Assembly (NCBI GenBank): GCA_964621185.1
Contig: CAZULM010000009.1
Coordinates: 62,001-126,000, forward strand
Direction of reading: 5' to 3'
Origin: M3007 sp964621185
GTDB taxonomy: Bacteria; Bacteroidota; Bacteroidia; Chitinophagales; Saprospiraceae
Length of the DNA stretch: 64,000 bases
In this document: positions 1 to 8,006 of the stretch, piece by piece
How positions within the stretch are numbered: the first letter of the stretch is position 1
How the letters are laid out: each line of letters opens with the position of its first letter
Notes under the pieces: generated by a model
What the model saw: only the letters and a program-made list of their open reading frames with translations
The model's database searches: none
Told to the model about the DNA's origin: nothing
Translations under genes and position numbers: made by a program

Positions 1-822
1 GCCAAACTGGTGGCGCTCCTTGGCGTATTTCACCGAAGCCTCATAGGCGCCTTTGGCGATGCCGAGCGCCAGCGACGCGATGGAGATGCGGCCCCCGTCG
101 AGTATTTTCATGGCCTGGATAAAGCCTTCTCCTTCTTTGCCCAGCACCTGGCTTTCGTGCACGCGGCAGTTGTCGAAAATCATCTCGGCGGTTTCGCTGG
201 CGCGCATGCCGAGCTTGTTCTCTTTTTTGCCAGCATTGAAACCGAGGGCGCCGCGCTCCACGACGAACGCCGTCATGCCCCGGCTGTCGAGCAGCTCGCC
301 CGTGCGCGCGATGACGACCGCCACGTGGCCGCTTTTGCCGTGGGTGATCCAGGATTTGGTGCCATTCAGCACCCAATGGTCACCATCGCGGGTGGCGGTG
401 CACTGCATGCGCATGGCATCGGAGCCCGTGTTCGGCTCGGTGAGGCCCCAAGCGCCGATCCATTGGCCGGTGGCCAGCTTGGGCAGGTATTTGCGCTTGA
501 GGTCTTCGTTGGCAAAGCTCAGGATATGGTTCGTGCAAAGCGAGTTATGGGCCGCCACACTGAGGCCGATGGAGCCGCAAACCCTGGCGATCTCGTCGAT
601 GATGGTGATGTACTCCTGGTAGCCTAAGCCAGCACCGCCGTAGGCTTCCGGCACCAGTACCCCCAGGAAGCCGTGCTGGCCCATGTTGTGGAACAAGTCT
701 ATGGGGAAATGCTGCGCCTCGTCCCATTCCATGACGTGCGGGCGGATGTATGTTTCGGCGAAATCTTTTGCGCTTTGGCGTATAAGTTGCAGATTGTCAA
801 GTCTTTCTGCGGAAATTCCCAT
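1..822 (-). CDS. Acyl-CoA dehydrogenase, 3' end cut by window edge
   Basis: Flavin-dependent acyl-CoA dehydrogenase, which oxidises acyl-CoA to trans-2-enoyl-CoA in fatty-acid or branched-chain amino-acid breakdown. The frame is open for 274 codons from an ATG at 822 to the window edge, so the C-terminal helical domain and the stop are missing. Visible signatures are an N-terminal helical segment, LGVLVPEAYGGAGLGY near residue 50, and YAKERHQFG at the last visible residues, which is the usual family motif. Family members are usually 380-390 residues, so about 110 are outside. A second, complete paralogue lies at 44738-45898. I chose the start because the N-terminus reads MGISAERLDNL without a signal peptide. 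Function is secure at family level; chain-length specificity cannot be read. Confidence 0.9.
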   Translation of the reverse strand, partial: MGISAERLDNLQLIRQSAKDFAETYIRPHVMEWDEAQHFPIDLFHNMGQHGFLGVLVPEAYGGAGLGYQEYITIIDEIARVCGSIGLSVAAHNSLCTNHILSFANEDLKRKYLPKLATGQWIGAWGLTEPNTGSDAMRMQCTATRDGDHWVLNGTKSWITHGKSGHVAVVIARTGELLDSRGMTAFVVERGALGFNAGKKENKLGMRASETAEMIFDNCRVHESQVLGKEGEGFIQAMKILDGGRISIASLALGIAKGAYEASVKYAKERHQFG

Positions 823-1254
823 AATTTGGTATGTTTTATTAGTGGTGGTGCGGGCAATATTCGTCCTAAATTATCTCCATAGCTTTTCGTGCGGTAATTG
901 GTTTAAAAACCGGGCAAGGCAAAAATTGTTGCAACTTATTCGTCAGACGACAAAAAGTCGTCGGACGATGGCCAATGGGTCGGACGATTTTTCATCGTCT
1001 GACGGACAAGTAAGCGGCACTAGTTACACACAACAGCGTTGAGGTTTTTGCGCGCAGATATTACACAGATTCTGTTGGACAGATTCAACGCAGATGTCTC
1101 AGTGTAAAATCTTTGAAAACAAATCCGCGTCAAATCTGAGCGCAAAATGTCCGGGAGTGGAGCCTTAGCCTCACTTTCCCTGTTTTTTCTTGCTACATGA
1201 AGCATGCCGCGCCAAAGATACAAATTTAGGGTCAGTTTCCAGGACAATAGCCGC
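823..1254. other. Intergenic stretch with long imperfect hairpin
   Basis: No convincing gene lies between the acyl-CoA dehydrogenase start and the lipoprotein stop. The notable content is a long inverted repeat (941-966 with 979-1004). A TATCTTTG box in minus orientation at 1213-1220 could be the -7 element of a promoter firing toward the acyl-CoA dehydrogenase, but I see no well-spaced -33 element. Confidence 0.5.
941..1004. repeat. Imperfect inverted repeat, 26-nt arms
   Basis: Arms 941-966 and 979-1004 pair at about 22 of 26 positions around a 12-base loop. The outer ten bases (CGTCAGACGA and TCGTCTGACG) are perfect. It sits between two minus-strand genes, so it could end lipoprotein transcription or form a structured leader. 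Neither strand has a canonical uridine tract directly after it. A similar CAGACGAG core occurs in the hairpin at 29319-29347. Confidence 0.7.
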
Positions 1255-1692
1255 TCATTGCTCCAGCACGAAACGATGGTATTGCTGCACCTGGGTGCCG
1301 AAATTGTCGATGCACCAAAGCCGGAACTCTATGGCATCGCCTTTTTTCAAGGTGCCGGAGCCTGGCAGCGTCAGTTTATCGATGAAAATTTCCCCTTCAA
1401 AGTTGAGGGTGTTGGTGCGCATGTTCTCGTCGCCTTGCAAGATGCCGGCAAACTGCCCATTCACCGTGTAGGAGAATTCCCATTCCCGGATGAACTGGTC
1501 GTCGGGGTCGTTGTCGGTGGTATTGACGGTGATCTTGAAAACAAGCGCGTCGCCGATGGATTGGTTGAGGGTATTGTCGTCGTCGTACCAGCGCACGTCG
1601 AAGCGTTCGAGCTGGAGTGGTGGCGGGTCTTTTTCGCAGGCGGTGAGGGACAACAGGGCAACTGCAAGCAGTGGGAAGATTTTGTTTTTCAT
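1255..1692 (-). CDS. Small predicted lipoprotein
   Basis: A 145-residue protein with a lipoprotein signal peptide: basic start MKNK, hydrophobic stretch, and lipobox LTAC with the lipidated cysteine at residue 19. The mature part is acidic and rich in beta-type residues (for example FDVRWYDDDNTL and WEFSYTVNGQF), consistent with a small beta-sandwich exposed at the outer membrane or in the periplasm. I do not recognise the family. It is flanked by non-coding DNA and looks monocistronic. No function is proposed. Confidence 0.75.
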   Translation of the reverse strand: MKNKIFPLLAVALLSLTACEKDPPPLQLERFDVRWYDDDNTLNQSIGDALVFKITVNTTDNDPDDQFIREWEFSYTVNGQFAGILQGDENMRTNTLNFEGEIFIDKLTLPGSGTLKKGDAIEFRLWCIDNFGTQVQQYHRFVLEQ

Positions 1693-1744
1693 ATTGTGCT
1701 TTATACCCGGATTTGGGTAGATTTGAAAGATTGATGGATGCTTT

Positions 1745-1772
1745 ACCCGCCGCTGCAGTTGCGAAGGCGGGT
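1745..1772. repeat. ACCCGCC...GGCGGGT palindrome
   Basis: A seven-base perfect inverted repeat (1745-1751 with 1766-1772) around a 14-base centre. Related sequence occurs at 2347-2391 and 39362-39377; the 16 bases 2376-2391 and 39362-39377 match at 15 positions. It resembles the short palindromic repeats scattered between genes in many Bacteroidota. Confidence 0.55.
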
Positions 1773-1777
1773 GAAAA

Positions 1778-1836
1778 ATTGATTTTTAATGGATTGCAGG
1801 CATTCGATTTTTACAACCATTTTGCGTTGACTATAT
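1778..1836 (+). repeat. Dispersed repeat, copy 1
   Basis: The shortest and most diverged of three copies of an intergenic repeat ending in TTGCGTTGACTATA. The others are at about 13032-13109 (opposite strand) and 49048-49125. The last 40 bases match copy 3 at roughly 30 positions by eye. Confidence 0.6.
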
Positions 1837-2061
1837 TTTGAGGCAAAACTATTGGAACATGGGCACGCAAAGCAAGGGATGGGGGTTGGTTTAGCTTGGG
1901 TTTAACCATTTCGAGATAGACATTAACGTTTTAACAAATTTGTAAAAACATCAAGCCCATTCCTTAGCTGAAAGGAACGGGCTATCTGTCTCATTTGGAC
2001 GTGGAGACATACAGGGGGAGTGCAAGCCTCAAAAATCGGTTTTCAATATGGCCTTTTGTTT

Positions 2062-2096
2062 TTGGCTGTTGGCTATTGGCGTTTGGCAGTTGGGAG
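2062..2096 (+). repeat. Period-7 TTGGCNN tandem repeat
   Basis: Five consecutive seven-base units: TTGGCTG, TTGGCTA, TTGGCGT, TTGGCAG and TTGGGAG. Two more units occur at 2203-2216. The same heptamer family recurs at 12134-12161 and 59630-59657. Confidence 0.7.
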
Positions 2097-2247
2097 TATT
2101 GGCGTTTTGGGGTGGCTTTTGCGGTTGGCACAAAAAAGGAAGGTGATTCATAGGGTTTGTTTGAATTTCAAGGAATTAGGCTTTTTCCTGTCATTCGGCG
2201 TTTTGGCTGTTGGCCAATGGTGTAATAGAGCGTAATTTGGACTTAGG

Positions 2248-2323
2248 GGTGGTTTTCATTTGGTTTATGAGGTGGTTTTCATTTGGAATTTTGGGGTGGT
2301 TTTCATTTGGAATTTTGGGGGTC
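2248..2323 (+). repeat. Tandem repeat, three copies of a 16-base core
   Basis: The core GGTGGTTTTCATTTGG occurs at 2248-2263, 2271-2286 and 2295-2310, a spacing of 23 and 24 bases. The last two copies also share the following AATTTTGGGG. It is not in a credible reading frame. Confidence 0.75.
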
Positions 2324-2497
2324 TGGGGCAACCCGCTTTCGCCTTTACCTGCCATAGCCTTTGCGGAGGCAGGGAGGCTACGGCGGGTAAAAAGGTTTTT
2401 GGGGTCCGCCTTCATGTGGTTAGGGTGGTTGAATAGGAATGGCGTTTTTCGTCTATGTTTTCAATTAGGGGTTGGAATTTTGGGGCTTTGGTATGGG

Positions 2498-2953
2498 TTA
2501 CAGGCCTTTGGCGCCAGGGTATTTGGGTTGGAGGGTGAAATATTCGTCGCTGTATTCTCCGCGGAGCGGTCCGGTTCTTGCGGTTCGGTTCTTGCCGTCG
2601 GTAGTGGTGATTGATTCCCTGATCCGAAAGCTTTTGTTGGTTTCGTTGGTCGTGCCGATGAAGACCGGCAAAAAGTCGAACACCAGTACGTGTGTGGCCA
2701 TTTTGGGTTTCCAGAGCGCGTGGGCGAAGGAGCGTCCGAACGGTATCGAGTTTTCCTGTAGCCACCCGATGCTTTTCCAGATGATCTTGCCGCCCAGGCT
2801 TGGGTAGCCAACCTCTAATTTCAGGCTTTCGATCTTTTCCCATTGCGGGTCACCCGGGCTCAGGTTGCAGCGTGCTTCGATTAAAAAAGGATCCATCTTG
2901 CGTATTTTTTCGAGGAATAGAAGTGTGCGTCGAATCATTGATTGAGATTTCAT
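2498..2953 (-). CDS. Hypothetical protein
   Basis: A 151-residue ORF starting MKSQSMIRRTLLFLEKI. It has mixed composition, no signal peptide and no membrane segment, with features such as LEVGYPSLGGKIIWKSIGW in the middle and a polar tail. I do not recognise it. It is preferred over the overlapping minus-strand frames because its composition looks protein-like and its ATG lies just downstream of a promoter-like element (TTTG-N21-CACCTTTG, 2969-3001) that is duplicated upstream at 3291-3323. It may be a lineage-specific protein or a decayed gene. Confidence 0.5.
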   Translation of the reverse strand: MKSQSMIRRTLLFLEKIRKMDPFLIEARCNLSPGDPQWEKIESLKLEVGYPSLGGKIIWKSIGWLQENSIPFGRSFAHALWKPKMATHVLVFDFLPVFIGTTNETNKSFRIRESITTTDGKNRTARTGPLRGEYSDEYFTLQPKYPGAKGL

Positions 2954-2968
2954 TTCGTTTTGATGTTA

Positions 2969-3001
2969 CAAAGGTGCGGGTGCTGCTATCAGGTTGGCAA
3001 A
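2969..3001 (-). promoter_or_regulatory. Promoter-like repeat, copy A
   Basis: On the minus strand TTTG (3001-2998) is followed after 21 bases by CACCTTTG (2976-2969), close to the Bacteroidota pattern TTTG...TAnnTTTG. The element and its flanks, out to TTGGAAGTGATG near 3015-3028, are repeated around 3291-3340. It lies 16 bases upstream of the ATG at 2953. Confidence 0.5.
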
Positions 3002-3114
3002 CACAAAAAAGCACATCACTTCCAACTTGCCAATTTGCCTCTTTTTTTAAAACCCCACCTCGGCCCTGCCAGCGCTCCCACTATCTGCATGAAACGATTT
3101 TCCCTTCTTCGTTC

Positions 3115-3225
3115 TCAATAGTGTTTGTCGTCCTCGCCAACAACAACTTTCAACTCGCGGGAGACACTGGTCAGGTTACTTGCCTCGGTGGTTTCCATAG
3201 GAGTGGGGGTGCATTCGTTCAACAT
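3115..3225 (-). CDS. Possible 36-residue small protein
   Basis: A short open frame from ATG at 3225 to TGA at 3115, starting MLNECTPTPMETTE and ending VVVGEDDKHY. It follows the promoter-like copy B (3291-3323) by about 65 bases. A 24-residue frame (3016-3090, starting MQIVGALAGPRW) comes next, and then copy A of the promoter. The peptide has one cysteine and a Thr/Glu-rich middle. I recognise no family. It is reported because of the promoter and acceptable codon use; it may equally be leader RNA without a protein. Confidence 0.3.
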   Translation of the reverse strand: MLNECTPTPMETTEASNLTSVSRELKVVVGEDDKHY

Positions 3226-3290
3226 GAAGCAGTTCTGATTATTTCCTCACAGAATGTTTTGAACTTCCTGCTAACTCCTTTTTGTTGATA

Positions 3291-3323
3291 CAAAGGTGCA
3301 GGCATCGAGGCAGGGCCGCCAAA
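3291..3323 (-). promoter_or_regulatory. Promoter-like repeat, copy B
   Basis: TTTG (3323-3320), 21 bases, then CACCTTTG (3298-3291) on the minus strand: the same elements and spacing as copy A at 2969-3001. Flanking matches include CAAACACAA and GCATCACTTCCAA on the plus strand. The spacing is conserved although the spacer sequence is not, which argues for a functional promoter or regulator site. Confidence 0.5.
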
Positions 3324-3450
3324 CACAAGATTTTGCATCACTTCCAAAATTGTGTGAATGATTCGTGAATTTAAGCGATTTTTGCAGCAAAACCCTCCTA
3401 CAAGCACCAAGAAGCCAGTAACCCTCCACCAACACCAAGCATGACAACAA

Positions 3451-3480
3451 CCCGAAACCTGAAACCCGAAACCTGAAACC
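3451..3480 (+). repeat. Period-7 CYGAAAC tandem repeat
   Basis: Four units of seven bases (CCGAAAC, CTGAAAC, CCGAAAC, CTGAAAC) end ten bases before the start of the next gene. The same heptamer forms an inverted pair in front of mutY (61330-61356 and 61410-61436). Confidence 0.75.
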
Positions 3481-3490
3481 ATGTCAAATT

Positions 3491-5137
3491 TTGTACGAAA
3501 GTCCTCTGGTCCGCACCCTGCAACTGCTCACTCAGGAAGAGTTTGAGACATTGCACATTTTCGTGGCTTCGCCGATTTTTAACGACGTTCGGCCCGATGA
3601 GACCCTTATGCTGTTCGAGCATCTGCGCCGCTACTACCCGGGTTTTGAAAGCCCGGAAATACACCGCGATGTGGTAGCACAGCGCTTTTTTCCCAAAGCA
3701 TCCAACCCGGTCGGCTCCCTGCAGCGCACCATGACCCAATTGATGAACATCGTTCGGAAGTTCATCACCTTCCGTTATGCCATGGTTCGGGATGCCGGGG
3801 ACAAAAGCAAGGGCGGTTCTTTGCATGAGATCCAGCAAAAACTGGCCCTGATGCGGTTTTACAACGAAAGGCTGCACCAACGCCCGGTTGCCACCAACGA
3901 CAAAACGCCGAAAAGCGTGGAGCAGGAGAACCGCAAAGGGCGGAAGACGGAGAACTTTTTTGCCAACCTGAACAACCAGGTGCGGGCAGAGATGGACAAG
4001 CAATCGGATTTCAGCGATTTCAGCGAATACGAATTCATTGATTTCCAGTATTTCCGCTTTATGGTGGAGCAGGAAAAAAACATGTTTGAAAGCACTTCGA
4101 GCTTAAGGGAAGGCGACAAAAACCTCCTGGCCGCCACCGAACAACTCGATACTTTTTACTTGCTCATCAAGTTAGAGCAAATGAGCCAGCTCATGCACTA
4201 CCAGCGCATGTCGGCATTGTACCCCATTGACTCACCGGAGTACCTGCGTTTTCAGGCCAATACCTTTCACAGCCTGCAAATTGTGCGCTTGTTGCGCCAA
4301 TCAGGCTTTTTGCAAGACCCCGCCATCGCCGTCTATTGCACTTTCCTCGATTTTATCACCCAGGACGACCCCGTTGAAGCCGATCGCTTGTCGGAGGAGT
4401 TCGGACAATTGCTTGAAAAAGACGGGAATGCGTTGCCAGAAAACAGGGTGTACGGCCTGAAAATCATGCTGCGCAGCTACTGGCCTGCCCGTTACCGCAC
4501 CACGAAAGACAAGCGCTTTCTGGAAAAAATATACCAAAACCAATTGTTGCAGTTAGCGCAATTGGGCGAAAACGACGCGCTTCCCACGACCCATTTTCAC
4601 AGCACCCTGCTCTCTGCCCTGAAACTTGGGAAAGTGGAATGGGCGGAATCTTTTGTACAGCAATTTAAAAAACGGCTCAAAGGGCTTGATCCAGAACAGA
4701 CAGAACTCCTGCTCACCATCGCAGAGGCCGCAGTGCTGTTCGGCAAGCAAGATTTTAAAGCAGCGGCCAACGCACTGCCCCATTACCTCAACTACGGCGC
4801 AGCGGATGACGTATATCTATATGCCATTGCCGCAACGCTCGACGTTCGCATCCATTTTGAGCTTACAGACCTGGACGAGGACTACGGTCAGGCCATGATG
4901 CACGCCACCAGCACCCGCATCCGCCGCGACAGCAGCTTGCCGCAGCACCGCAAGGACGAGCGCCTGCGCTTTTTTTCTTTGGCGAAAGAAATTTACAAGC
5001 TCAAAGAGCAGCAGCTATTTGAGCATAAAGCGAATATCAAACCTGGCCTGAAAAGGCTGCGGGAGCGGCTCGACACTGAGATTGTGGTGGACTGGGAATG
5101 GCTGGAGGAGAAATGGGCAGAATTGTCTGGGAAATAG
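3491..5137 (+). CDS. Large helical ORFan protein
   Basis: A 548-residue soluble protein with no signal peptide, rich in Leu/Glu/Gln helices throughout (for example LLTQEEFETLHIF near the start and LAKEIYKLKEQQLF near the end). The pattern suggests a helical-repeat (TPR-like) scaffold. I recognise no catalytic motif. The start is uncertain: the first usable codon in frame is TTG at 3491, giving MYESPLVRTL. An ATG at 3481 is in another frame, and the upstream frame stays open through the heptamer repeat. A second large helical protein at 37303-38826 has a similar general look, but I see no clear alignment between them. Confidence 0.75.
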   Translation: MYESPLVRTLQLLTQEEFETLHIFVASPIFNDVRPDETLMLFEHLRRYYPGFESPEIHRDVVAQRFFPKASNPVGSLQRTMTQLMNIVRKFITFRYAMVRDAGDKSKGGSLHEIQQKLALMRFYNERLHQRPVATNDKTPKSVEQENRKGRKTENFFANLNNQVRAEMDKQSDFSDFSEYEFIDFQYFRFMVEQEKNMFESTSSLREGDKNLLAATEQLDTFYLLIKLEQMSQLMHYQRMSALYPIDSPEYLRFQANTFHSLQIVRLLRQSGFLQDPAIAVYCTFLDFITQDDPVEADRLSEEFGQLLEKDGNALPENRVYGLKIMLRSYWPARYRTTKDKRFLEKIYQNQLLQLAQLGENDALPTTHFHSTLLSALKLGKVEWAESFVQQFKKRLKGLDPEQTELLLTIAEAAVLFGKQDFKAAANALPHYLNYGAADDVYLYAIAATLDVRIHFELTDLDEDYGQAMMHATSTRIRRDSSLPQHRKDERLRFFSLAKEIYKLKEQQLFEHKANIKPGLKRLRERLDTEIVVDWEWLEEKWAELSGK

Positions 5138-5209
5138 CTGCTTATCCCGCACTACTGAATACGCAGAAAAAATCTGCGAAAAACACGTCCAGCAGTGTGC
5201 GCGCATCCC

Positions 5210-5800
5210 TCATTTCAAAAAGAAATTCCAGTGACAACGCAGGTAAATACCCGTGGCGTTCTTGGCGCGTTCCCCTAAATAAACGTAGTTTTTCAATTGA
5301 TGCTGCAGCCCGAGCTCGAAAATAAAGGAACGCTTTGGGTGTTCCTTCTTGAAGGTTTCCATGGCCCAGCCAAGTGAAGCTTTTGTCACTTGGTAATCGC
5401 CCGTGAGTCTGCTGGCTCTGAGCGCAATGCCGTGCGCCCGCACTTTTCCCCTGTTTACTTTTTCAAACCGGTCGCCAAAAAAGGTGTAGCCTGCTCCGAG
5501 CATCAGGCCTGCGGTCAATTCAAATTCATCGTTTGCGCGCAACAGCTCGCCGCCCAGGTAAGGGCCAGCCTCCAATACGTGGTTGGGATTGAGGTAATAA
5601 CGGACAGGCAGGCCGAAACCGTCGAGGATCGTGATACCGATGCTGATTTTTCCGCCAAAATCGTCAAAATCGCCGGTGGAGCCAAGCCCTATCGTGGGGG
5701 CAGGGGCCGCTTTTTCAGCGCGGTATTTGACGGATGTTTGGGCAAAGCAGACCAGGTTAAAAAATAGGCATGCGAATAGAAATAGTAAAGGCTTTTTCAT
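5210..5800 (-). CDS. Predicted outer-membrane beta-barrel protein
   Basis: A 196-residue protein. The start is the ATG at 5800, giving a clear signal peptide (MKKPLLFLFACLFFNLVCFA, cleavage after AQ). The longer frame upstream has no signal features. The mature part alternates hydrophobic and polar residues with Gly/aromatic turns (GPYLGGELLRA, GLMLGAGYTFFGDRF) and ends in HWNFFLK, with an aromatic near the C-terminus as in outer-membrane barrels. A complete TTTTG-N17-TATATTTG promoter lies at 5886-5915, just past the dnaG stop, so it is probably transcribed on its own. The specific function is unknown. Confidence 0.7.
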   Translation of the reverse strand: MKKPLLFLFACLFFNLVCFAQTSVKYRAEKAAPAPTIGLGSTGDFDDFGGKISIGITILDGFGLPVRYYLNPNHVLEAGPYLGGELLRANDEFELTAGLMLGAGYTFFGDRFEKVNRGKVRAHGIALRASRLTGDYQVTKASLGWAMETFKKEHPKRSFIFELGLQHQLKNYVYLGERAKNATGIYLRCHWNFFLK

Positions 5801-5885
5801 GATGTAAGTAGTTTTAGCGACGTGAGTGATTTGAGTTTTAATTGTTGCATTCAACCAAAAAAGGCCTTTGCCCCAATCGGTGAAG

Positions 5886-5915
5886 CAAATATATTGGCAT
5901 CCGGGAAATTCAAAA
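5886..5915 (-). promoter_or_regulatory. Bacteroidota-type promoter for the barrel gene
   Basis: Minus strand: TTTTG (5915-5911), 17 bases, TATATTTG (5893-5886). Both elements and the spacing fit the phylum's primary sigma consensus. The expected start site is near 5880, leaving a leader of about 80 bases before the ATG at 5800. The promoter begins nine bases past the dnaG stop. Confidence 0.6.
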
Positions 5916-5923
5916 TAGGTTTA

Positions 5924-7939
5924 TTATTTTGGTAACACGACGGTGCCTACCTGCCGGGCAATCTCGTTCCGGGTTTCGTTCAGCTTCTGCTGGATTTTCA
6001 TGTAGCGGATCATGCCTTCATCGTCGCCAGCCTGGGAGGCCGATTTGACGCGGTTGAGGTTTAAATCACACATTTTCATCACCTTCTGCAGCTTAAAACG
6101 CAGGAGCGCCTGCTTCATGTCGAGGTCGAAATTAAGGTCAGGCATTTTCTGGTTTTGCAGCGGGTAATTCCACATAGCTTCCCAGTTGGGGGAAAATTCC
6201 CAGGGCGTTGCGATCAGGTTGATGGCTAATTCGCAAACCTCGTTCGATTCGTGCTGGATGAAATAGTGCTGGTCGAAATCCTTGCCTTGCAGCACCATAT
6301 CGTGACATTCTGTGGCGATTTTGCCATACAGCGGGTTGTCGAAATCGCCCAGAGATTCTTCGATATCAGCCAGGATGAATGCGGCCACCGTTACTTTTTC
6401 ATTTTCCAATACCCGGTTGCCGTACAGGATCAACATGCGTATGATGTCGCGCTCCTGCACCGATTCAATGCCCGGACGGCGCGTTTCATGTGCTGTCAAG
6501 CCCGGCATGCCCATATCGGGTGGCATTTCTTCATCGGCCGACATGGGCGGGAATTCTGTCGGCCAATCTCCATTGGGAATAAAGGGCGGGGAATCGCTGG
6601 CGGCTTCGGGCTGGCGGGCCGCTTTTTCCTCGCGTTTTTTCAAGGTGCTGGTGATGTGCTTGTTGGCTTCTGCTACCAACACTTCTTCCGGTACTTCCAT
6701 CAGGCTGGAACATTCGCGCAGGTAAACGCTGCGCTTTACCGGGTCAGGTATTTTGGCAATGCTGGCCACAATGTCTTTGATCAGGCCCGAGCGTTTGATG
6801 GGATCGTTTTTTGTTTCTTCCAGCAGCAGTTCTGTTTTGAAGAGGATAAAGTCCTTGGCATTGGCGGCCGTATATTTGTTAAATTCTTCGCCGCCAAATT
6901 CCTGCACGTAAGAATCGGGGTCGTGTCCATCGGGCAGCAGGCAAATTTTAACGTTCAGGTCTTGCTCCAATGCCAGGTCCAAACCGCGCAGCGCCGCCTT
7001 AATGCCAGCGGGGTCGCCATCGTACAGGATTTTGAGATTGTTGGTATTGCGCTTGATGAGCTGGAGCTGTCCTTCGGTAAGCGAGGTGCCGGAAGAAGCC
7101 ACCACGTTTTCGATACCGGCCTGGTACAGGGAAATAACGTCCATATAGCCTTCCACCAGGATACATTCGTCGAGCTGGCGGATGGCGCGCTTGGCCTGGA
7201 ATGCGCCGTATAGGGTTTTGTTTTTGACGTAAATTTCCGTTTCCGGGCTGTTGATGTACTTTGGCACCGATTTCTCTGACGACATGGTACGGCCTGCAAA
7301 GGCGGCCACTTTGCCCGACATGTTGTGGATGGCAAACATCACCCTGGCGCGGAAAAAATCGCGGTTGCCGTCCTGGCTGCACAGGCCCACTTTTTTGAGG
7401 AGCGCGATGTCGTGCCCTTTGGAGCGGGCGTGGCGGATGAGCAGGTCGCGCTCCTCGGGCGCGTACCCGAGGCCGAAGGTGCGGATGGTTTCTTCCCGCA
7501 GTCCGCGTTTTTTGAAATAGGAGAGGGCAATGGATTTGCCTTCGTCGGTTTCGAACAATTGGTGTTGGAAATGTTCCAGCCCAAAATCGTTCACGATGTA
7601 GAGCGATTCGGCAAGCTGCATTTCGGCCAATTGCTCGGGTGAGCGTTCCACTTCCTGCAGCTCGATGTTGTATTTTCGGGCAAGCCAGCGAAGGGCTTCC
7701 ACATAGCTGATATTTTCGTGTTCGCGCAGGAAGGTGATGGCATCGCCGCCCTTACCGCAGCCAAAGCATTTGAAGATATTGCGGGCGGGGTTGACGTTGA
7801 AAGAGGGGGTACGCTCGCCGTGGAAAGGGCAAAGGCCGATGAGGTTCACCCCGCGCCGTTTGAGGGATACGAATTCGCCGACCACGTCTTCAATACGCGC
7901 GGCGTCCATTATGTCCTGCACTTGCTTGGGTGGAATCAT
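5924..7939 (-). CDS. dnaG: DNA primase
   Basis: DnaG synthesises RNA primers for replication with the DnaB helicase. The protein has 671 residues from the ATG at 7939; a TTG directly before it also lengthens the frame. The N-terminal zinc-binding domain is intact (CPFH and CFGCG, Cys37/His40/Cys58/Cys61). The catalytic core follows, then the TOPRIM fold with the acidic residue in VEGYMD (about 263) and DGDPAG (about 307-312). The C-terminal region is the helicase-interaction part. Length is normal for Bacteroidota. A TATCTTTG box at 7945-7952 ends three bases before the start codon, which hints at a leaderless transcript. Confidence 0.97.
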   Translation of the reverse strand: MIPPKQVQDIMDAARIEDVVGEFVSLKRRGVNLIGLCPFHGERTPSFNVNPARNIFKCFGCGKGGDAITFLREHENISYVEALRWLARKYNIELQEVERSPEQLAEMQLAESLYIVNDFGLEHFQHQLFETDEGKSIALSYFKKRGLREETIRTFGLGYAPEERDLLIRHARSKGHDIALLKKVGLCSQDGNRDFFRARVMFAIHNMSGKVAAFAGRTMSSEKSVPKYINSPETEIYVKNKTLYGAFQAKRAIRQLDECILVEGYMDVISLYQAGIENVVASSGTSLTEGQLQLIKRNTNNLKILYDGDPAGIKAALRGLDLALEQDLNVKICLLPDGHDPDSYVQEFGGEEFNKYTAANAKDFILFKTELLLEETKNDPIKRSGLIKDIVASIAKIPDPVKRSVYLRECSSLMEVPEEVLVAEANKHITSTLKKREEKAARQPEAASDSPPFIPNGDWPTEFPPMSADEEMPPDMGMPGLTAHETRRPGIESVQERDIIRMLILYGNRVLENEKVTVAAFILADIEESLGDFDNPLYGKIATECHDMVLQGKDFDQHYFIQHESNEVCELAINLIATPWEFSPNWEAMWNYPLQNQKMPDLNFDLDMKQALLRFKLQKVMKMCDLNLNRVKSASQAGDDEGMIRYMKIQQKLNETRNEIARQVGTVVLPK

Positions 7940-8006
7940 CAAGGCAAAGATACACTTCCCCGAACTTTAACCTCTAGATTCCACCCGAAATGCAAGCGCG
8001 TTGTTT

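Larger units (their letters stand above)
1693..2497. other. Repeat-rich non-coding stretch
   Basis: About 800 bases without a credible gene. It holds a palindrome of the ACCCGCC/GGCGGGT type at 1745-1772, one copy of a dispersed repeat ending in TTGCGTTGACTATA (about 1778-1836), period-7 TTGGCNN repeats at 2062-2096, a three-copy tandem repeat at 2248-2323, and a second ACCTGCC palindrome near 2347-2391. Open frames here read through the repeats and have skewed composition, so I do not call them. Confidence 0.6.

Noticed and set aside
2210..2614. Plus-strand frame of 134 codons
   Set aside because: Most of it is translation of the tandem repeat at 2248-2323, giving Trp/Phe/Gly-rich sequence without a domain.
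6251..7213. Plus-strand frame of 320 codons
   Set aside because: Antisense to the dnaG core and TOPRIM region; no start signal and shadow-like composition.
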